A stretch of 64,000 nt of DNA from a virus: positions 37,831 through 101,830 of IMG/VR virus record IMGVR_UViG_3300047121_000347, one strand, 5' to 3'. Each line of letters starts with the position of its first letter. Position 1 is the stretch's first letter. Both the position numbers and the translations under genes were made by a program. The notes below the pieces were generated by a model. The model was not told the DNA's origin, ran no database searches, and worked only from the letters and a program-made list of their open reading frames with translations. Shown here one piece after another: positions 32,152 to 42,240 of the stretch.

Positions 32152-35100
32152 ATGGCGACTTCACCTTTATCGATAACGCCCGAAGCACTCAAATCGCTTT
32201 ACGATGACTTGACAAGCCAAGGTTACAGCCATGATGTTCTCGTCAATGCTGCGAGACAAAACTACGGCATAGATCTTGATCAGGCTTTGAAAAGTTCCGC
32301 GCCCATTTCTTACGCTGACAAAATCAATTCAGGACCGTTGGAGAAAGCCGCTCAGCCCACTTACGCCGAGTATCAAGCATCACTCCCCGCTGCGAAATCT
32401 ACTGTTCCTGGCACTGACCTAACGTACACTCGAACTTCAGATGACACGAGCTGGTTAAGTAATGTTCGACAAGGCTATGGGCCGCAGGGTCAGGGTGCTC
32501 GCACTGAAGAGCAGATACCGAGCCTTTATCGTGACCCGGATTCAGGTTACGGTGTTGGGGTTGAGATGGAGGACGGGCAGGTTCAAAAGCTCGTTTACTA
32601 CGACCCGCAAGGCCGAAAACTGCGATCAAGTATTTTTACTGCGCCAGAACTGTATAAAAACGCCAATGAATTTGGAATCAATTTAAGTGGAATCGGTAGT
32701 CTAGGTACAGCATTAGACGCTGCAGGAATAAAATATAAGCCCGGAGAGCTTTACGCAGGCGTTGGTTCAAACTTAGGGATCAATTTTAATGACATTGCAG
32801 CCGGTAAACTCGGCGCTGCATACGACTGGACACAAGACCCGTTTGCATCAACTAAAGGTCCATACGGCTCGCAGACGCTCGCCGAAAATCAAAATATTGC
32901 GCGAACGCTAAATGTTAAACCTGAGCTTTCAGAAAACCTTGCCACAATTGATCCTTATAAAGGACCTACGGGAACACGAAACTTTGCCGTAGTTATACCT
33001 AGTATTTCGGGTTCTCCGACCGTTGCATATTACGCTACTGCTGAAGAGGCTGAAGCTGCAAAATATTTATACGGAGGTACGCTTTATAACGTAGCTGAAA
33101 GTCCATTAGATGTGGGTAACGATGGGACAGTTACTACTTCGCAAAATGCGACCGCTTCTGCGCCGTTAGGTGCGTTATCTACCGCTACAAATACAGCGCC
33201 TGCAACTGGCGCACTACCGACAAGCGGTTTTGATGCATTTGGTAACCCAAGGGGTAATACCTGGACGGAAGACCGTTACAACCCCAATGATCCCGCTTCA
33301 TCAAGCTACATAGCAGACCCTAATGCTGGTCGGTATGTGTTTGATCCAGCCACTGGCAAACATACCCTTGTTCCTAGCACTGGCGCAACGTCAGTTACGG
33401 GCGCAACAGGTAATGACACTGTTACAGGCGCTCTTGATACGGCCAGTAGATTTTACGACCCAGTCTTGAAATCCAACTGGGAAATAGAAAATGTTGGCGA
33501 TCTTGGACTGGCAAACGATCCAAGATTTCAGGGTCAGGGTTCTCAGGTTTACATTGACCCCAAAACGGGTCGTATGTTATCCCGTGATGAATACTTGCAA
33601 GTTGCCAATACAACAGAGGCTGTTAGCTATCGCGCTGAACAAGAGCGCATTGCCGCTGCAAATGCAAAATTATTTAGGCCTGGAAACACATTAGACAACC
33701 CTCTTGCAGGTGTTACTGATTTTGGCGGCGACACTGCCATTTCGTTGCTTACGGCAAGCCCAAACATTTCTGCTGCAATACAGCACAAGTCAACATTTGT
33801 TAAGCCTTACAAGATTATTAACGGCAAATTACAAGAAGTGACTGATGCGGACATCACGCCACAAGACATCGCATCTAACAGCGTTTACTTTTACATTGGT
33901 GGCGCCACAGGTGGACCAGATCGCCAGCGCATGGCGCAGTTGTATCAATCCAAAGGTGACAAGCTGGTGCCTGTTGGCGATCCAAGCTTTTATCAAGGCG
34001 CTCACCCAGATCAAGCGGCTATGGACTTTGCAAGAATCGCATTGCCCATTGCGCTATCGTTTGTTCCAGGCCTCGGTACTGCCATTGGTGGTGCATTAGG
34101 CGCAACTGGCGCTGCTGCCGGTGCTTTAGGTTCAGGCGTATTAAGCTTTGGTACGCAACTGGCCATGGGTGCCGATCCTTTGCAGGCCTTAAAAGGTGCG
34201 GCGTTAAGTGCGGCGGGTGGCTATCTCGGCAGCCAGATTAGCTCAATGTTACCCACTGAAGTTGCAGGTATTGGAAAAAACGTCATTACGCAACTTGTAA
34301 CAACGGGCAAACTTGATCCGGCTGCGTTAGCAACAAGCGTTGGCACTAGCTTTGCCACAGACGCTTTGGCAGCAGAAACCGGCATGGACAAAGCCACTGC
34401 TGCAAAAATCGTTACGGCAGGTTTGCAGGCTATACAGGGCAACGAATTAGCCGCATTGACATCATTAGCTCAGGCCGGTATTCAATCAGGCCTTGCTGGC
34501 ACAGGAGTAACAGCACAATCACCTCAAGACCGGGCCGCATTTCTTGAGGCCAACGCGTCACCACTTGGGTTAAGTGCGCTTAGTCCGATCGCCGCTGAAG
34601 ATGAGGAGATTGCACTGCTGCAACGGCAAAACGCTGCCAATCAAGCCCTGTCAGATTATCTAGGGCCAGGCAATGACTTAAGCCGTGAGGGTCTTGTTAG
34701 TCAATTGAAAAACCTTGGCTTCACGGCAGATCAGGCCGAAGGTTTCGCAATACAAGCAGATCAGCGGATCAATATGCAGCGCGTTGGCGCTGATGTGATG
34801 AGCCGCTACTCAAAGATTGATCCTGAGTTCGGCACACCACAGCTTGATCGAGACATAGCGTGGGCAGAAATGGTTGCTGCTGGCTTTTCATCAGATCGTG
34901 CTAATGAAATATTGAACGGTATTGATGCGCAAAATGCGATCAAGTTAGAAAACAAACTGAGCGTTCAGTCTGCATATCAAAACTTCACGCAAGGCAAAGG
35001 CTCTGAAGACCAGCTACGCAGCGCTCTAACCTCTGCTGGCTATAACGACGCGCAGATCAACGAACTTGTCACGCGTGGTCGAGGTGTTCTTGAAGGTAGC

Positions 35101-38100
35101 AAATTAACCTCTGGTGAGCAAGCACAGATTCGCGCTGAGAACCTGCCCGACATCAGGAGTGAGATCGCAGGCAAGAGCAATTTCAATGATGCCTATGCTT
35201 TAGCGCGGGATAAACTCGGTGCTGATGCCACGTTTACCTGGCAAGGCAAAACTTATAGCACTGCCACGGCAGCAGAAAGACCTGACCTATCAGGCACAAC
35301 AAGCAAGCCAACGGCTGAAGTCCCGTATGTCGCACCTAACGGTATGCATAACCGCGCAGCCTTTATCCAGGCTGGTGGTGGTACAAGCGACGCTGATTAC
35401 GCCAAGTACGTTCAGGCAGTAAACGCCGTTATTGCCGAAGGGAAATCGGGCACGTTAATCACGCCTGCATCGGTTAATAGCACTGGTAAAGAGATGCCAT
35501 CGACCACAGGCCCGGTCACGATGGAAAAGCCCAGTGTTGACTCAGTGCTTGGCAGTGTTGCTGCGCAAGGTGTAGCGAGCTTCGGGGCCAACTCCATCGC
35601 TGGCGTATTAAGTGCATTAGGCTTTACAGATGCGGGTAGAACAGTGCTTGATAAGGCCAATCAAATTGCTGCTGCCGCTACTGCAGCAGAAGGCGCTGAC
35701 ATCACGCAAGGCAAGAGGGACATCAATGCTGCCATCCAAAGAGTTGGCGAGTCCTCTGGAATCAAAGACTTTGCTACCAATGTCGGCAACTTAGTATCAA
35801 CAGCTTTTAATAATCCAAAAGCATTTGGCGCTACTGTTGGCAGTGAGGTTGTTGAAGAAGTATTGCAACTTGCCACACTGAAGTTCCCTGGCAGCTTCCT
35901 TGTCAAAGAGACCGTTGCCTCGGCCTTAGAAAATGGCGGTGCTGCTTACAACACGGAATATGAGTCACAGATTGCCAAAGGCGCTTCCAAGGAAGATGCG
36001 CACTTGGCCGCTCAGAAAGCTGCCGGCACGGCTGCTGGCGTCACCGTAGCCCTGGCAGGCGGTGCTGCTGGCTTAGGCAAGGTGGCCGGCAAGGTCTTTG
36101 GCAGCCAAGCTGATGAGGCAGCAAGTGGCGTATCTCAAGTTGGCAAGACCACGCTGAGAGAGTCAGCACAAGAAGTGCTCGAGGAAGGCAGTATTGCCGG
36201 GTCGATTGATTTGGCGTTGGGTAGGCCTGTCGATGCTGTAAACGCGCTTACTAACATGACGGGCGGTGCTTTGTATGGTGGCGTTACGGCAGGGTCCATG
36301 CAAGGCACGAAGCTTGATACACTTGATCAAGCCGCATCAACATCGATTGGCTCAGGCGTTCAAGCCTCATTCAATGACACGCTCGCTCAAACTGGCAACA
36401 TCGCTCAGGCTTCGACCAACTCGGTTACCACTGCGATCAATAATGGGCTTGACCCTGGCGCAGCGGTTTCAACCGTGATTGACACAGCAGCCAAGTCGGG
36501 CGGTGATATGTCAGCCGTTATCACTGCGTCAATTAATACGGGTCTTTCGACTGCTCTAAGCAGTGGCGTAGATACCTCAACAGCCGTCAGCACGATTGTT
36601 GCAGGCTCCGTTACCGCATCGCTCAACAACGGTGTTAATGCTTCGATGGCGGTCTCTTCAACCGTTGGATCTTCAGTCAAGACAGGAATTGAAAGCGGTG
36701 CTGACGCCTCGACTGTTATTGCATCCTCGGTAACTACAGCCGTTTCGACTGCTACACAAAATGGTGCCAATTCGACAGCGGTTGTTGCAGGCTCAACGAG
36801 CACGGCAATATCAACAGCAATTGCAAGCGGTGTTGATGCAAGCACTGCTATTAGCTCTGCTGTTGACTCGGCTACCAAGGCAGGGGCTGACACCTCAGTT
36901 GCCACAGCGTCTTCAATTACGGCTGCGGTTGCTGCCGGCACGGATACAAACACGGCTATCGCGGCAGCTACGGGTGCGAACTCAAACATTACGGCAAATA
37001 GCACAACAAACAACAATGTCACATCCACAGTCGTAACGGATACGAAGACAGGCGTAACAAGTCAGACCGTGGTTGACAGTACCAATAATGCGTCAACGAC
37101 TACAACGACTAATAACAACGTCACCTCACAGGTAACGACGGTTGGCAGTACAACCACTACAGTTACAAGCGATACAAGTACGGGCGTGACCACTCAAACA
37201 ACAGTTGATGGCACTCGCTCAACAGACGTCACGGTCAATACAACCACAAATGTCACGACACAGGTCGTTACAGATACAAACACAAACACCAAAGTGACTG
37301 TGGAGTGGGAGCCTGATGGGGAGACCAGGTGCACTTTTACGGATCCTGAAGGTCGGGAAACTGTTTTTGATGATCTTGACGTTGGCGATCCTCCAAAGGT
37401 TGACATTGTTGTGCCCCTTGAGCCTGTTAAACCAGAAGTCAAGCCTGAAACGCCGAAAGAAACAAAACCCAAGACCTCTCAATCGGGCAGCGGTTCCGCC
37501 ATGATGATGCCCGCGATGGCGGGTGCGGCGGCTGCGGTTGATTGGTTAGGTCCGCAGTTTTTGAAGTCTAAAGAGCGCGGTACTTATGTTGACCCACTTG
37601 CCGAATTTCAAGCGCTGCAGCAACAAGCCGACCAACAGCAAATACTCAGTCAAATACAACCCGAACTAGCTAATGTTTTAACGGAGCGCGGTGCTATGCC
37701 CTATTATGCCTATGGCCAAGAGCCCTCGATTGATGAAGTTCTGGGCTTGCCCGATCAAGAATCTTCAAGCTATAATGAATCGGATTACGTTCCGGTGTTC
37801 AAATCAGGCGGAAAAGTATCCCCGCTGAACATTCAAATGATGTACGCCAAAGGTGGGCACGCTCGTGAAGACTTCCGTGACGGTAAGCATGTGGCCGGCC
37901 CCGGTGACGGGCAGTCGGATGATATTCCGGCGTGGCTCGCTGACGGGGAGTTCGTATTCCCGGCGGATGTGGTCAGCGCCCTCGGAAACGGCTCAACAAA
38001 GGCCGGAACCGAAAAGCTCTACGAGATGATGCATGAGATCAGAGGTCGTGCTCGCTCAAAACACCCGAAAGACCTGCCTCCGCCGGCGCACAAAAGCCCG

Positions 38101-38127
38101 CTTGATTACCTGAAGAAAGGCAAATAA
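32152..38127 (+). CDS. Giant candidate ejection/internal virion protein, 1991 aa
   Basis: The largest gene. Recognisable parts: a Pro/Ser-rich N-terminal half; an alanine/glycine-zipper-like membrane-active stretch near 630-700 (IALPIALSFVPGLGTAIGGA); a second hydrophobic Ala/Gly segment near 1270-1310; about 250 residues of a Ser/Thr/Ala/Val repeat with a 25-30 residue period near 1420-1660 (SGVDTSTAVSTIVAGSVTAS); a Thr-rich segment; a Pro/Lys-rich linker; and a C-terminal domain with FKSGGKV, YAKGGHA and GPGDGQSDDIPAWLADGEFV. The layout fits a large protein ejected to cross the periplasm, by inference. Its DNA is AT-richer than neighbours. Confidence 0.65.
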   Translation: MATSPLSITPEALKSLYDDLTSQGYSHDVLVNAARQNYGIDLDQALKSSAPISYADKINSGPLEKAAQPTYAEYQASLPAAKSTVPGTDLTYTRTSDDTSWLSNVRQGYGPQGQGARTEEQIPSLYRDPDSGYGVGVEMEDGQVQKLVYYDPQGRKLRSSIFTAPELYKNANEFGINLSGIGSLGTALDAAGIKYKPGELYAGVGSNLGINFNDIAAGKLGAAYDWTQDPFASTKGPYGSQTLAENQNIARTLNVKPELSENLATIDPYKGPTGTRNFAVVIPSISGSPTVAYYATAEEAEAAKYLYGGTLYNVAESPLDVGNDGTVTTSQNATASAPLGALSTATNTAPATGALPTSGFDAFGNPRGNTWTEDRYNPNDPASSSYIADPNAGRYVFDPATGKHTLVPSTGATSVTGATGNDTVTGALDTASRFYDPVLKSNWEIENVGDLGLANDPRFQGQGSQVYIDPKTGRMLSRDEYLQVANTTEAVSYRAEQERIAAANAKLFRPGNTLDNPLAGVTDFGGDTAISLLTASPNISAAIQHKSTFVKPYKIINGKLQEVTDADITPQDIASNSVYFYIGGATGGPDRQRMAQLYQSKGDKLVPVGDPSFYQGAHPDQAAMDFARIALPIALSFVPGLGTAIGGALGATGAAAGALGSGVLSFGTQLAMGADPLQALKGAALSAAGGYLGSQISSMLPTEVAGIGKNVITQLVTTGKLDPAALATSVGTSFATDALAAETGMDKATAAKIVTAGLQAIQGNELAALTSLAQAGIQSGLAGTGVTAQSPQDRAAFLEANASPLGLSALSPIAAEDEEIALLQRQNAANQALSDYLGPGNDLSREGLVSQLKNLGFTADQAEGFAIQADQRINMQRVGADVMSRYSKIDPEFGTPQLDRDIAWAEMVAAGFSSDRANEILNGIDAQNAIKLENKLSVQSAYQNFTQGKGSEDQLRSALTSAGYNDAQINELVTRGRGVLEGSKLTSGEQAQIRAENLPDIRSEIAGKSNFNDAYALARDKLGADATFTWQGKTYSTATAAERPDLSGTTSKPTAEVPYVAPNGMHNRAAFIQAGGGTSDADYAKYVQAVNAVIAEGKSGTLITPASVNSTGKEMPSTTGPVTMEKPSVDSVLGSVAAQGVASFGANSIAGVLSALGFTDAGRTVLDKANQIAAAATAAEGADITQGKRDINAAIQRVGESSGIKDFATNVGNLVSTAFNNPKAFGATVGSEVVEEVLQLATLKFPGSFLVKETVASALENGGAAYNTEYESQIAKGASKEDAHLAAQKAAGTAAGVTVALAGGAAGLGKVAGKVFGSQADEAASGVSQVGKTTLRESAQEVLEEGSIAGSIDLALGRPVDAVNALTNMTGGALYGGVTAGSMQGTKLDTLDQAASTSIGSGVQASFNDTLAQTGNIAQASTNSVTTAINNGLDPGAAVSTVIDTAAKSGGDMSAVITASINTGLSTALSSGVDTSTAVSTIVAGSVTASLNNGVNASMAVSSTVGSSVKTGIESGADASTVIASSVTTAVSTATQNGANSTAVVAGSTSTAISTAIASGVDASTAISSAVDSATKAGADTSVATASSITAAVAAGTDTNTAIAAATGANSNITANSTTNNNVTSTVVTDTKTGVTSQTVVDSTNNASTTTTTNNNVTSQVTTVGSTTTTVTSDTSTGVTTQTTVDGTRSTDVTVNTTTNVTTQVVTDTNTNTKVTVEWEPDGETRCTFTDPEGRETVFDDLDVGDPPKVDIVVPLEPVKPEVKPETPKETKPKTSQSGSGSAMMMPAMAGAAAAVDWLGPQFLKSKERGTYVDPLAEFQALQQQADQQQILSQIQPELANVLTERGAMPYYAYGQEPSIDEVLGLPDQESSSYNESDYVPVFKSGGKVSPLNIQMMYAKGGHAREDFRDGKHVAGPGDGQSDDIPAWLADGEFVFPADVVSALGNGSTKAGTEKLYEMMHEIRGRARSKHPKDLPPPAHKSPLDYLKKGK

Positions 38128-38128
38128 C

Positions 38129-39160
38129 ATGGCCGGATTATTTGAAGGTTCCGCCCCAGAACCCATCGAACTGACTAAGACCTCGGCCGCAAAAGCGCCG
38201 GAGTATCTTACCAACTACCTCACTTCGCTGTCTCAAGCGGGAATGGGTGCGTTAGGTACCGTAACCCCCGGCACCCCGGCTACTGACACAACGCCAGGCA
38301 CCGCCCCGACGGTCAAGGCGTTTACCGGTAAAGAGCTGGTCGCAGACCTTCCCGATTTTTATAAAACTCTCATGACTCCGAAGGCTGGCGCAAGTCTGCC
38401 GGGTCTTTCAGATCTGACACGTTATCAGGACGCTTTAGATCAAGCGCTAACGTCAGGTAAGTCGGCTATGGAGGTCGGCGGTACGGACATTTCAAAGTTC
38501 TATGACCCTTATCAGAAACAAGTCATAGACGAAATGCAAAAGCAGTCTGACATCAACGTGCAGCGCAACGTGTTGCCCGCCCTCAAAGCGTTGGGGGTGA
38601 GCGGCATGGGTGGGGCACTAGGTAGCTCCCGCACAGGTACGATTAGTGGTCAGGCACTGGCTGAAATTGCAGCTAACCTTCAAGCCCAGCAGACCGCTGC
38701 TCGGTCGAAAGGTTTTCAGACCGCGCTTGATGCTGCGCTCAAAGAGCAGGGGCAACAGGCCACCACAACGAGTGCTCTCTCAGGTTTAGGTTCTCAGGAG
38801 CAGACGGCCGCAACTTCAGGGTTGAAAACTTTGAGTGACGTGGGGGCTGCAAAACTGGCTTACGATCAGTCTCAGATAGAAGCACCGCTCAAGCGAGCTT
38901 TGAACGTGGCTGAAATTATGCGCGGTTACACCTACCCCACCAGCTCAACTGAAACCGCTGAAACGATTCCAACAACTTTCGCCCCCTCACCGTTGCAGCA
39001 GATCGCCGGACTTGGAACTTTAGTCGGAGCGGCATTTCCAGCTGGCGGAGGCGGAGTGGGTAATAAAATTATCAGCGGTATTGAGAAAATTTTCAGCGGC
39101 GGTAGCGACAGTAATGACACAGGTAGTTGGGTTGATTGGTGGAATAAAGGGGGCGGCTAA
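38129..39160 (+). CDS. Candidate internal virion/ejection protein, 343 aa
   Basis: Predicted to be mainly helical with glycine-rich linkers. After TPGTPATDTTPGTAPT, it has a long helix-rich core (QKQVIDEMQKQSDINVQRNV, LAEIAANLQAQQTAARSKGF, LDAALKEQGQQ) and a C-terminal hydrophobic, Gly-rich segment (LGTLVGAAFPAGGGGVGNKI). Together with the two flanking large proteins it makes the usual set of three ejection proteins of podoviruses. Confidence 0.6.
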   Translation: MAGLFEGSAPEPIELTKTSAAKAPEYLTNYLTSLSQAGMGALGTVTPGTPATDTTPGTAPTVKAFTGKELVADLPDFYKTLMTPKAGASLPGLSDLTRYQDALDQALTSGKSAMEVGGTDISKFYDPYQKQVIDEMQKQSDINVQRNVLPALKALGVSGMGGALGSSRTGTISGQALAEIAANLQAQQTAARSKGFQTALDAALKEQGQQATTTSALSGLGSQEQTAATSGLKTLSDVGAAKLAYDQSQIEAPLKRALNVAEIMRGYTYPTSSTETAETIPTTFAPSPLQQIAGLGTLVGAAFPAGGGGVGNKIISGIEKIFSGGSDSNDTGSWVDWWNKGGG

Positions 39161-39162
39161 TT

Positions 39163-40782
39163 ATGACTACTTCTAGAGGCGCGTTGCCCGTTTCTTATTA
39201 CGCCGAGACGCCCGGTGAAAAGAAAAGTCTTGATGATTTTTTACGCATTCAGGACGAGCTCGAGAAAGCCTTAACTAACCGGCAGCAGTTGTTTGACCCG
39301 GTGCTGCTCGCGATGGCGCAAGGGTTCCTCGCCCCTACTAAGACGGGTAAGTTTGGCGAGGCGCTCGGCAACGTAGCCGCTCAGGTCGTCCCTGCGCAGC
39401 AGGCCGAAGAAAAGCGCATGTTGGAAAACATTGCTATGCGTCGCGACCTCGCGGCGTCTAAGCTCGGCGCTCAGCAGGCCTCCCGCGATGAGCAGATGCT
39501 ACGCGGGCTGCTCAAACCGCCCACGGCCACCCCAACGGCTACCCCGGCGGCTGAAGGCACAACACCCCCCGCAGCCCCGGTTGAAGGAGCCCCTGCGGCC
39601 GAGCCGGTTGCGGGTGCGCCGTTAGCGCCCAGACCCGCTGAGGCTCAGGCGACCGCTGCTCCTGTACGAAGCCTTCAGGAAGGCTCTACGCTTGATCAAC
39701 TCACTAGCCCTCAGCTGAGTGCGATGGCTATAAGTAACAACCCACGGGTTCAGGCACTGGCGAAGTATGTTCTAAATTTGCGCGAAGATGAGCGCAAAAA
39801 TCTCATGGTAGTGGGTGGTAATCTCGTCGATACCCGCACAAGAGAAGTAGTGTTCACGGGCGCGGAAGAGCAGAAACCTTACAGTTTCCCCGGCATAGAA
39901 GGCCGATTCCCGATGACACCTTCTGAGTACAGGAAAATTGTTGCTCAGGTGGGTGATTTGACCGGCGAAGCACAAGCGCAGAAAATTAGGGATATACTCA
40001 AAGGGCGGCAGACTCTGGAAGAACAAGAGGCCGCTAGCGAACGGTCTAAAGAACGTGCTAAAGGTGACGTGAAACTTGAAGAAGGAATTTTCGCGGACGC
40101 TAAAGTTGCACCCGAGCTGATACGTAGCGCAGACACGCTCATTCAGCTGGCTAGCAACCCTAACACTAAGCGCACGTTCGGTATCCTTGCCCAGTCGGGG
40201 TTCCTCGGTGCGTTGGGGCAGCTGGGTGAAAACACGCTGCGCGTGGGTTCATACAATATTGGTGTTCCGTCGATTGAGCAGGCTATCCGGACCGCAACCC
40301 GCACGCCGGCTGAGATACGCGCTGCTGAAATCGCCTCCGCCGCATCAACCACGCTGGAGCTGAACTTCCGCCAGTTGTTCTACAAAGGGCAAGGTAACGT
40401 CTCAAACATGGAGGCTGAGACGATTCGCCAGCTGGGCGGGTCAATAAAAGACACTCCGGAAGGTATAGTCGCTAAGGCGCAAATGGTCAAGTTGCGCTCT
40501 GAGTTTGACCGTAAGGCAGCTGAGATCTTCCGCGCTGCGCAAAAACGCGGCGTTAGCGTTCGAGATTTCAAAGACAGCGAAGAGTACAAAACAGCGGTCA
40601 AAGAATATGATGACGGTATTCAGACCGTTCGCGATTCGATCATAAACTTTCAGCCTGCCGCCAGCGGCGCACCAGCGGGCGGTCGTCCGGCTGCCGGCTC
40701 CAGACCCGCCGAACGCACTATGCCTGACGGTAGCGTCTGGGTTCTGCAGCCCAACGGCTCGTATGTTCAGAAGAAAAAGTAA
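39163..40782 (+). CDS. Candidate internal virion/ejection protein, 539 aa
   Basis: A helical N-terminus (KSLDDFLRIQDELEKALTNR) includes LLAMAQGFLAPTKTGKFGEA, a pattern seen in ejection-like proteins; it is followed by a Pro/Ala/Thr-rich linker of about 60 residues and a helical C-terminal half (EEQEAASERSKERAKGDVKL, LNFRQLFYKGQGNVSNMEAE). It ends PDGSVWVLQPNGSYVQKKK. Likely an internal virion protein by position and composition; no enzymatic motif is visible. Confidence 0.6.
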   Translation: MTTSRGALPVSYYAETPGEKKSLDDFLRIQDELEKALTNRQQLFDPVLLAMAQGFLAPTKTGKFGEALGNVAAQVVPAQQAEEKRMLENIAMRRDLAASKLGAQQASRDEQMLRGLLKPPTATPTATPAAEGTTPPAAPVEGAPAAEPVAGAPLAPRPAEAQATAAPVRSLQEGSTLDQLTSPQLSAMAISNNPRVQALAKYVLNLREDERKNLMVVGGNLVDTRTREVVFTGAEEQKPYSFPGIEGRFPMTPSEYRKIVAQVGDLTGEAQAQKIRDILKGRQTLEEQEAASERSKERAKGDVKLEEGIFADAKVAPELIRSADTLIQLASNPNTKRTFGILAQSGFLGALGQLGENTLRVGSYNIGVPSIEQAIRTATRTPAEIRAAEIASAASTTLELNFRQLFYKGQGNVSNMEAETIRQLGGSIKDTPEGIVAKAQMVKLRSEFDRKAAEIFRAAQKRGVSVRDFKDSEEYKTAVKEYDDGIQTVRDSIINFQPAASGAPAGGRPAAGSRPAERTMPDGSVWVLQPNGSYVQKKK

Positions 40783-40794
40783 GGAGCCTCACCG

Positions 40795-42159
40795 ATGAGT
40801 ACGTTGGCTGAGTACAACAATAATCCGGGTAATTTGCGCCCACCGCCGGGGGTAAAATATGACGGCCAGATAGGCGTTGATGAGAACGGGTTCGCTATCT
40901 TTGAAAACAAAGACTACGGACGCCGAGCACTCATCAATGATATTGAAATCAAGCTCAAGCGTGGTTTGAACAGCCCCGATAAGTTCATCGAACGTTATGC
41001 CCCACGCGGTAACGAGAACCCGCAGGAAGCCCAAGACAACTACAAAATTTGGCTCGCCGGGTCGTTAGGTCTTGAAAGTACTAACGCTCCTTTCCCTAAA
41101 GACTCAGCCGAAAAAATAGCCGACGCCGTAGCACAGTTTGAGAGCGGCACATGGGGAAAGCCACCAGCAGCCGCACCTTCAAGCCCGAGCACAGAAGAAA
41201 CTAACGGCCAGCTCACCGATCAACAGCGGCGGGATAAACTAACTGAAGAAATCAAAGCACTCCCTGGAAAAATCTATGAAGAATACCCCACCGCTAGTCG
41301 CGTTGCGATTGACGCTGCGGGGGCTGCTTTAGGTTCACAGGCAAGCCGGTTCACTGAAAGCGGTAGAGAACGGGCAGCACAAGCCGCAGCTGATTTGCTA
41401 CGGAGTTCGACCAAACCCGTTGCCCCGGCGGTTCAACCGGCGGCCACCCCTCCAGCTCCGATACCTACAGACCCGATGCACACCCGGCAGCTGCAAGGCA
41501 CCACGGACGCAGGGGCTACGGGTCGTGCGAGGCAACAGACCTACAACGTAGGCACCTCTCAACAGGCTGCCGCTGCTAACGAGCAGGCCAAAGTCATCGA
41601 GCAGCTCAAGCGTCAAGGGATTGTAACGGGTGATGCGAAGTCCCTGCTCGCTAAAGCACCCGGCCTTACTTCAACACCTTCGGGAGTGTTACTACCTTCG
41701 AGTCAGGTCTATGCCGACGTACCTCCCACCCAAGGCACAACGCCCCCGCCGCCTCCAGAACCACCTCAGCCCCGCCAGCCTTCACCGTTGTCACGCGGTG
41801 CTCAGGCAGTCTCACGCGGAGTAAATATTGGGTACAGAGCATTTCCCGGAGCAGCTGGTGCGCTAGCAGGCCTAGGAATGGCCGATCTCGGGCAGCAGGC
41901 GTACAGCCGATTCTCAGAAGGTGACGTTCCGGGCGGCATCCTAGCGAGTGTTGGAGCCGGGAGCTCAGCGCTTTCGTTGTTTCCGTTTCCAGTAACCCGC
42001 GTACCTTCAACGCTGCTAGCGGTTGCTTCACCACTGGCGCTGCTAGCCTACGATAAAATGAAAGAACGCGCAGTTTCTCAAGCCCAAGGGTATGGTGCGC
42101 TAGCCGCCGGGCGGCAACTCCCCGCACCGTCAATATACTCCGGCTTTACCAGTCCCTGA
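40795..42159 (+). CDS. Virion protein with NNPGNLR peptidoglycan-acting-like domain, 454 aa
   Basis: The N-terminal ~110 residues (AEYNNNPGNLRPPPGVKYDG, IGVDENGFAIFENKDYGRRA, FIERYAPRGNENPQEAQDNY) match the family of virion-associated structural proteins with a lysozyme-like NNPGN domain, thought to help open the cell wall on entry. A long Pro/Ala/Gln-rich middle follows, then a hydrophobic segment (AAGALAGLGMADLGQQAY and LAVASPLALLAYDKM). It is the last plus-strand late gene and is followed by a terminator. Confidence 0.65.
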   Translation: MSTLAEYNNNPGNLRPPPGVKYDGQIGVDENGFAIFENKDYGRRALINDIEIKLKRGLNSPDKFIERYAPRGNENPQEAQDNYKIWLAGSLGLESTNAPFPKDSAEKIADAVAQFESGTWGKPPAAAPSSPSTEETNGQLTDQQRRDKLTEEIKALPGKIYEEYPTASRVAIDAAGAALGSQASRFTESGRERAAQAAADLLRSSTKPVAPAVQPAATPPAPIPTDPMHTRQLQGTTDAGATGRARQQTYNVGTSQQAAAANEQAKVIEQLKRQGIVTGDAKSLLAKAPGLTSTPSGVLLPSSQVYADVPPTQGTTPPPPPEPPQPRQPSPLSRGAQAVSRGVNIGYRAFPGAAGALAGLGMADLGQQAYSRFSEGDVPGGILASVGAGSSALSLFPFPVTRVPSTLLAVASPLALLAYDKMKERAVSQAQGYGALAAGRQLPAPSIYSGFTSP

Positions 42160-42204
42160 GTGTGCGGGGACTCCTCGTCGCCTCTCTGTCCATGGGGGCG
42201 GCTT

Positions 42205-42240
42205 CCCCCGAACTGTTTAGGTTCGGGGGTTTTTCTTTTT
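42205..42240 (+). terminator. Strong late-operon terminator
   Basis: CCCCCGAAC (42205-42213), a 7-base loop and GTTCGGGGG (42221-42229), then TTTTTCTTTTT. The nine-pair stem and long T-run make this a strong terminator for the plus-strand late genes. It lies exactly at the convergent junction; the minus-strand ruvC stop codon is inside the T-run, so there is no room for leftward genes to reach further. Confidence 0.92.

Noticed and set aside
36405-37028. 207-codon minus-strand frame opposite the repeat array
   Set aside because: Arises because the Ser/Thr/Ala/Val repeat has few stops in the antisense frame; composition is Val/Ala repeats only.
42190-42210. Second terminator for the minus-strand early operon
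   Set aside because: The GGGGG...CCCCC pairing overlaps the main terminator and lacks a T-run on the minus strand.
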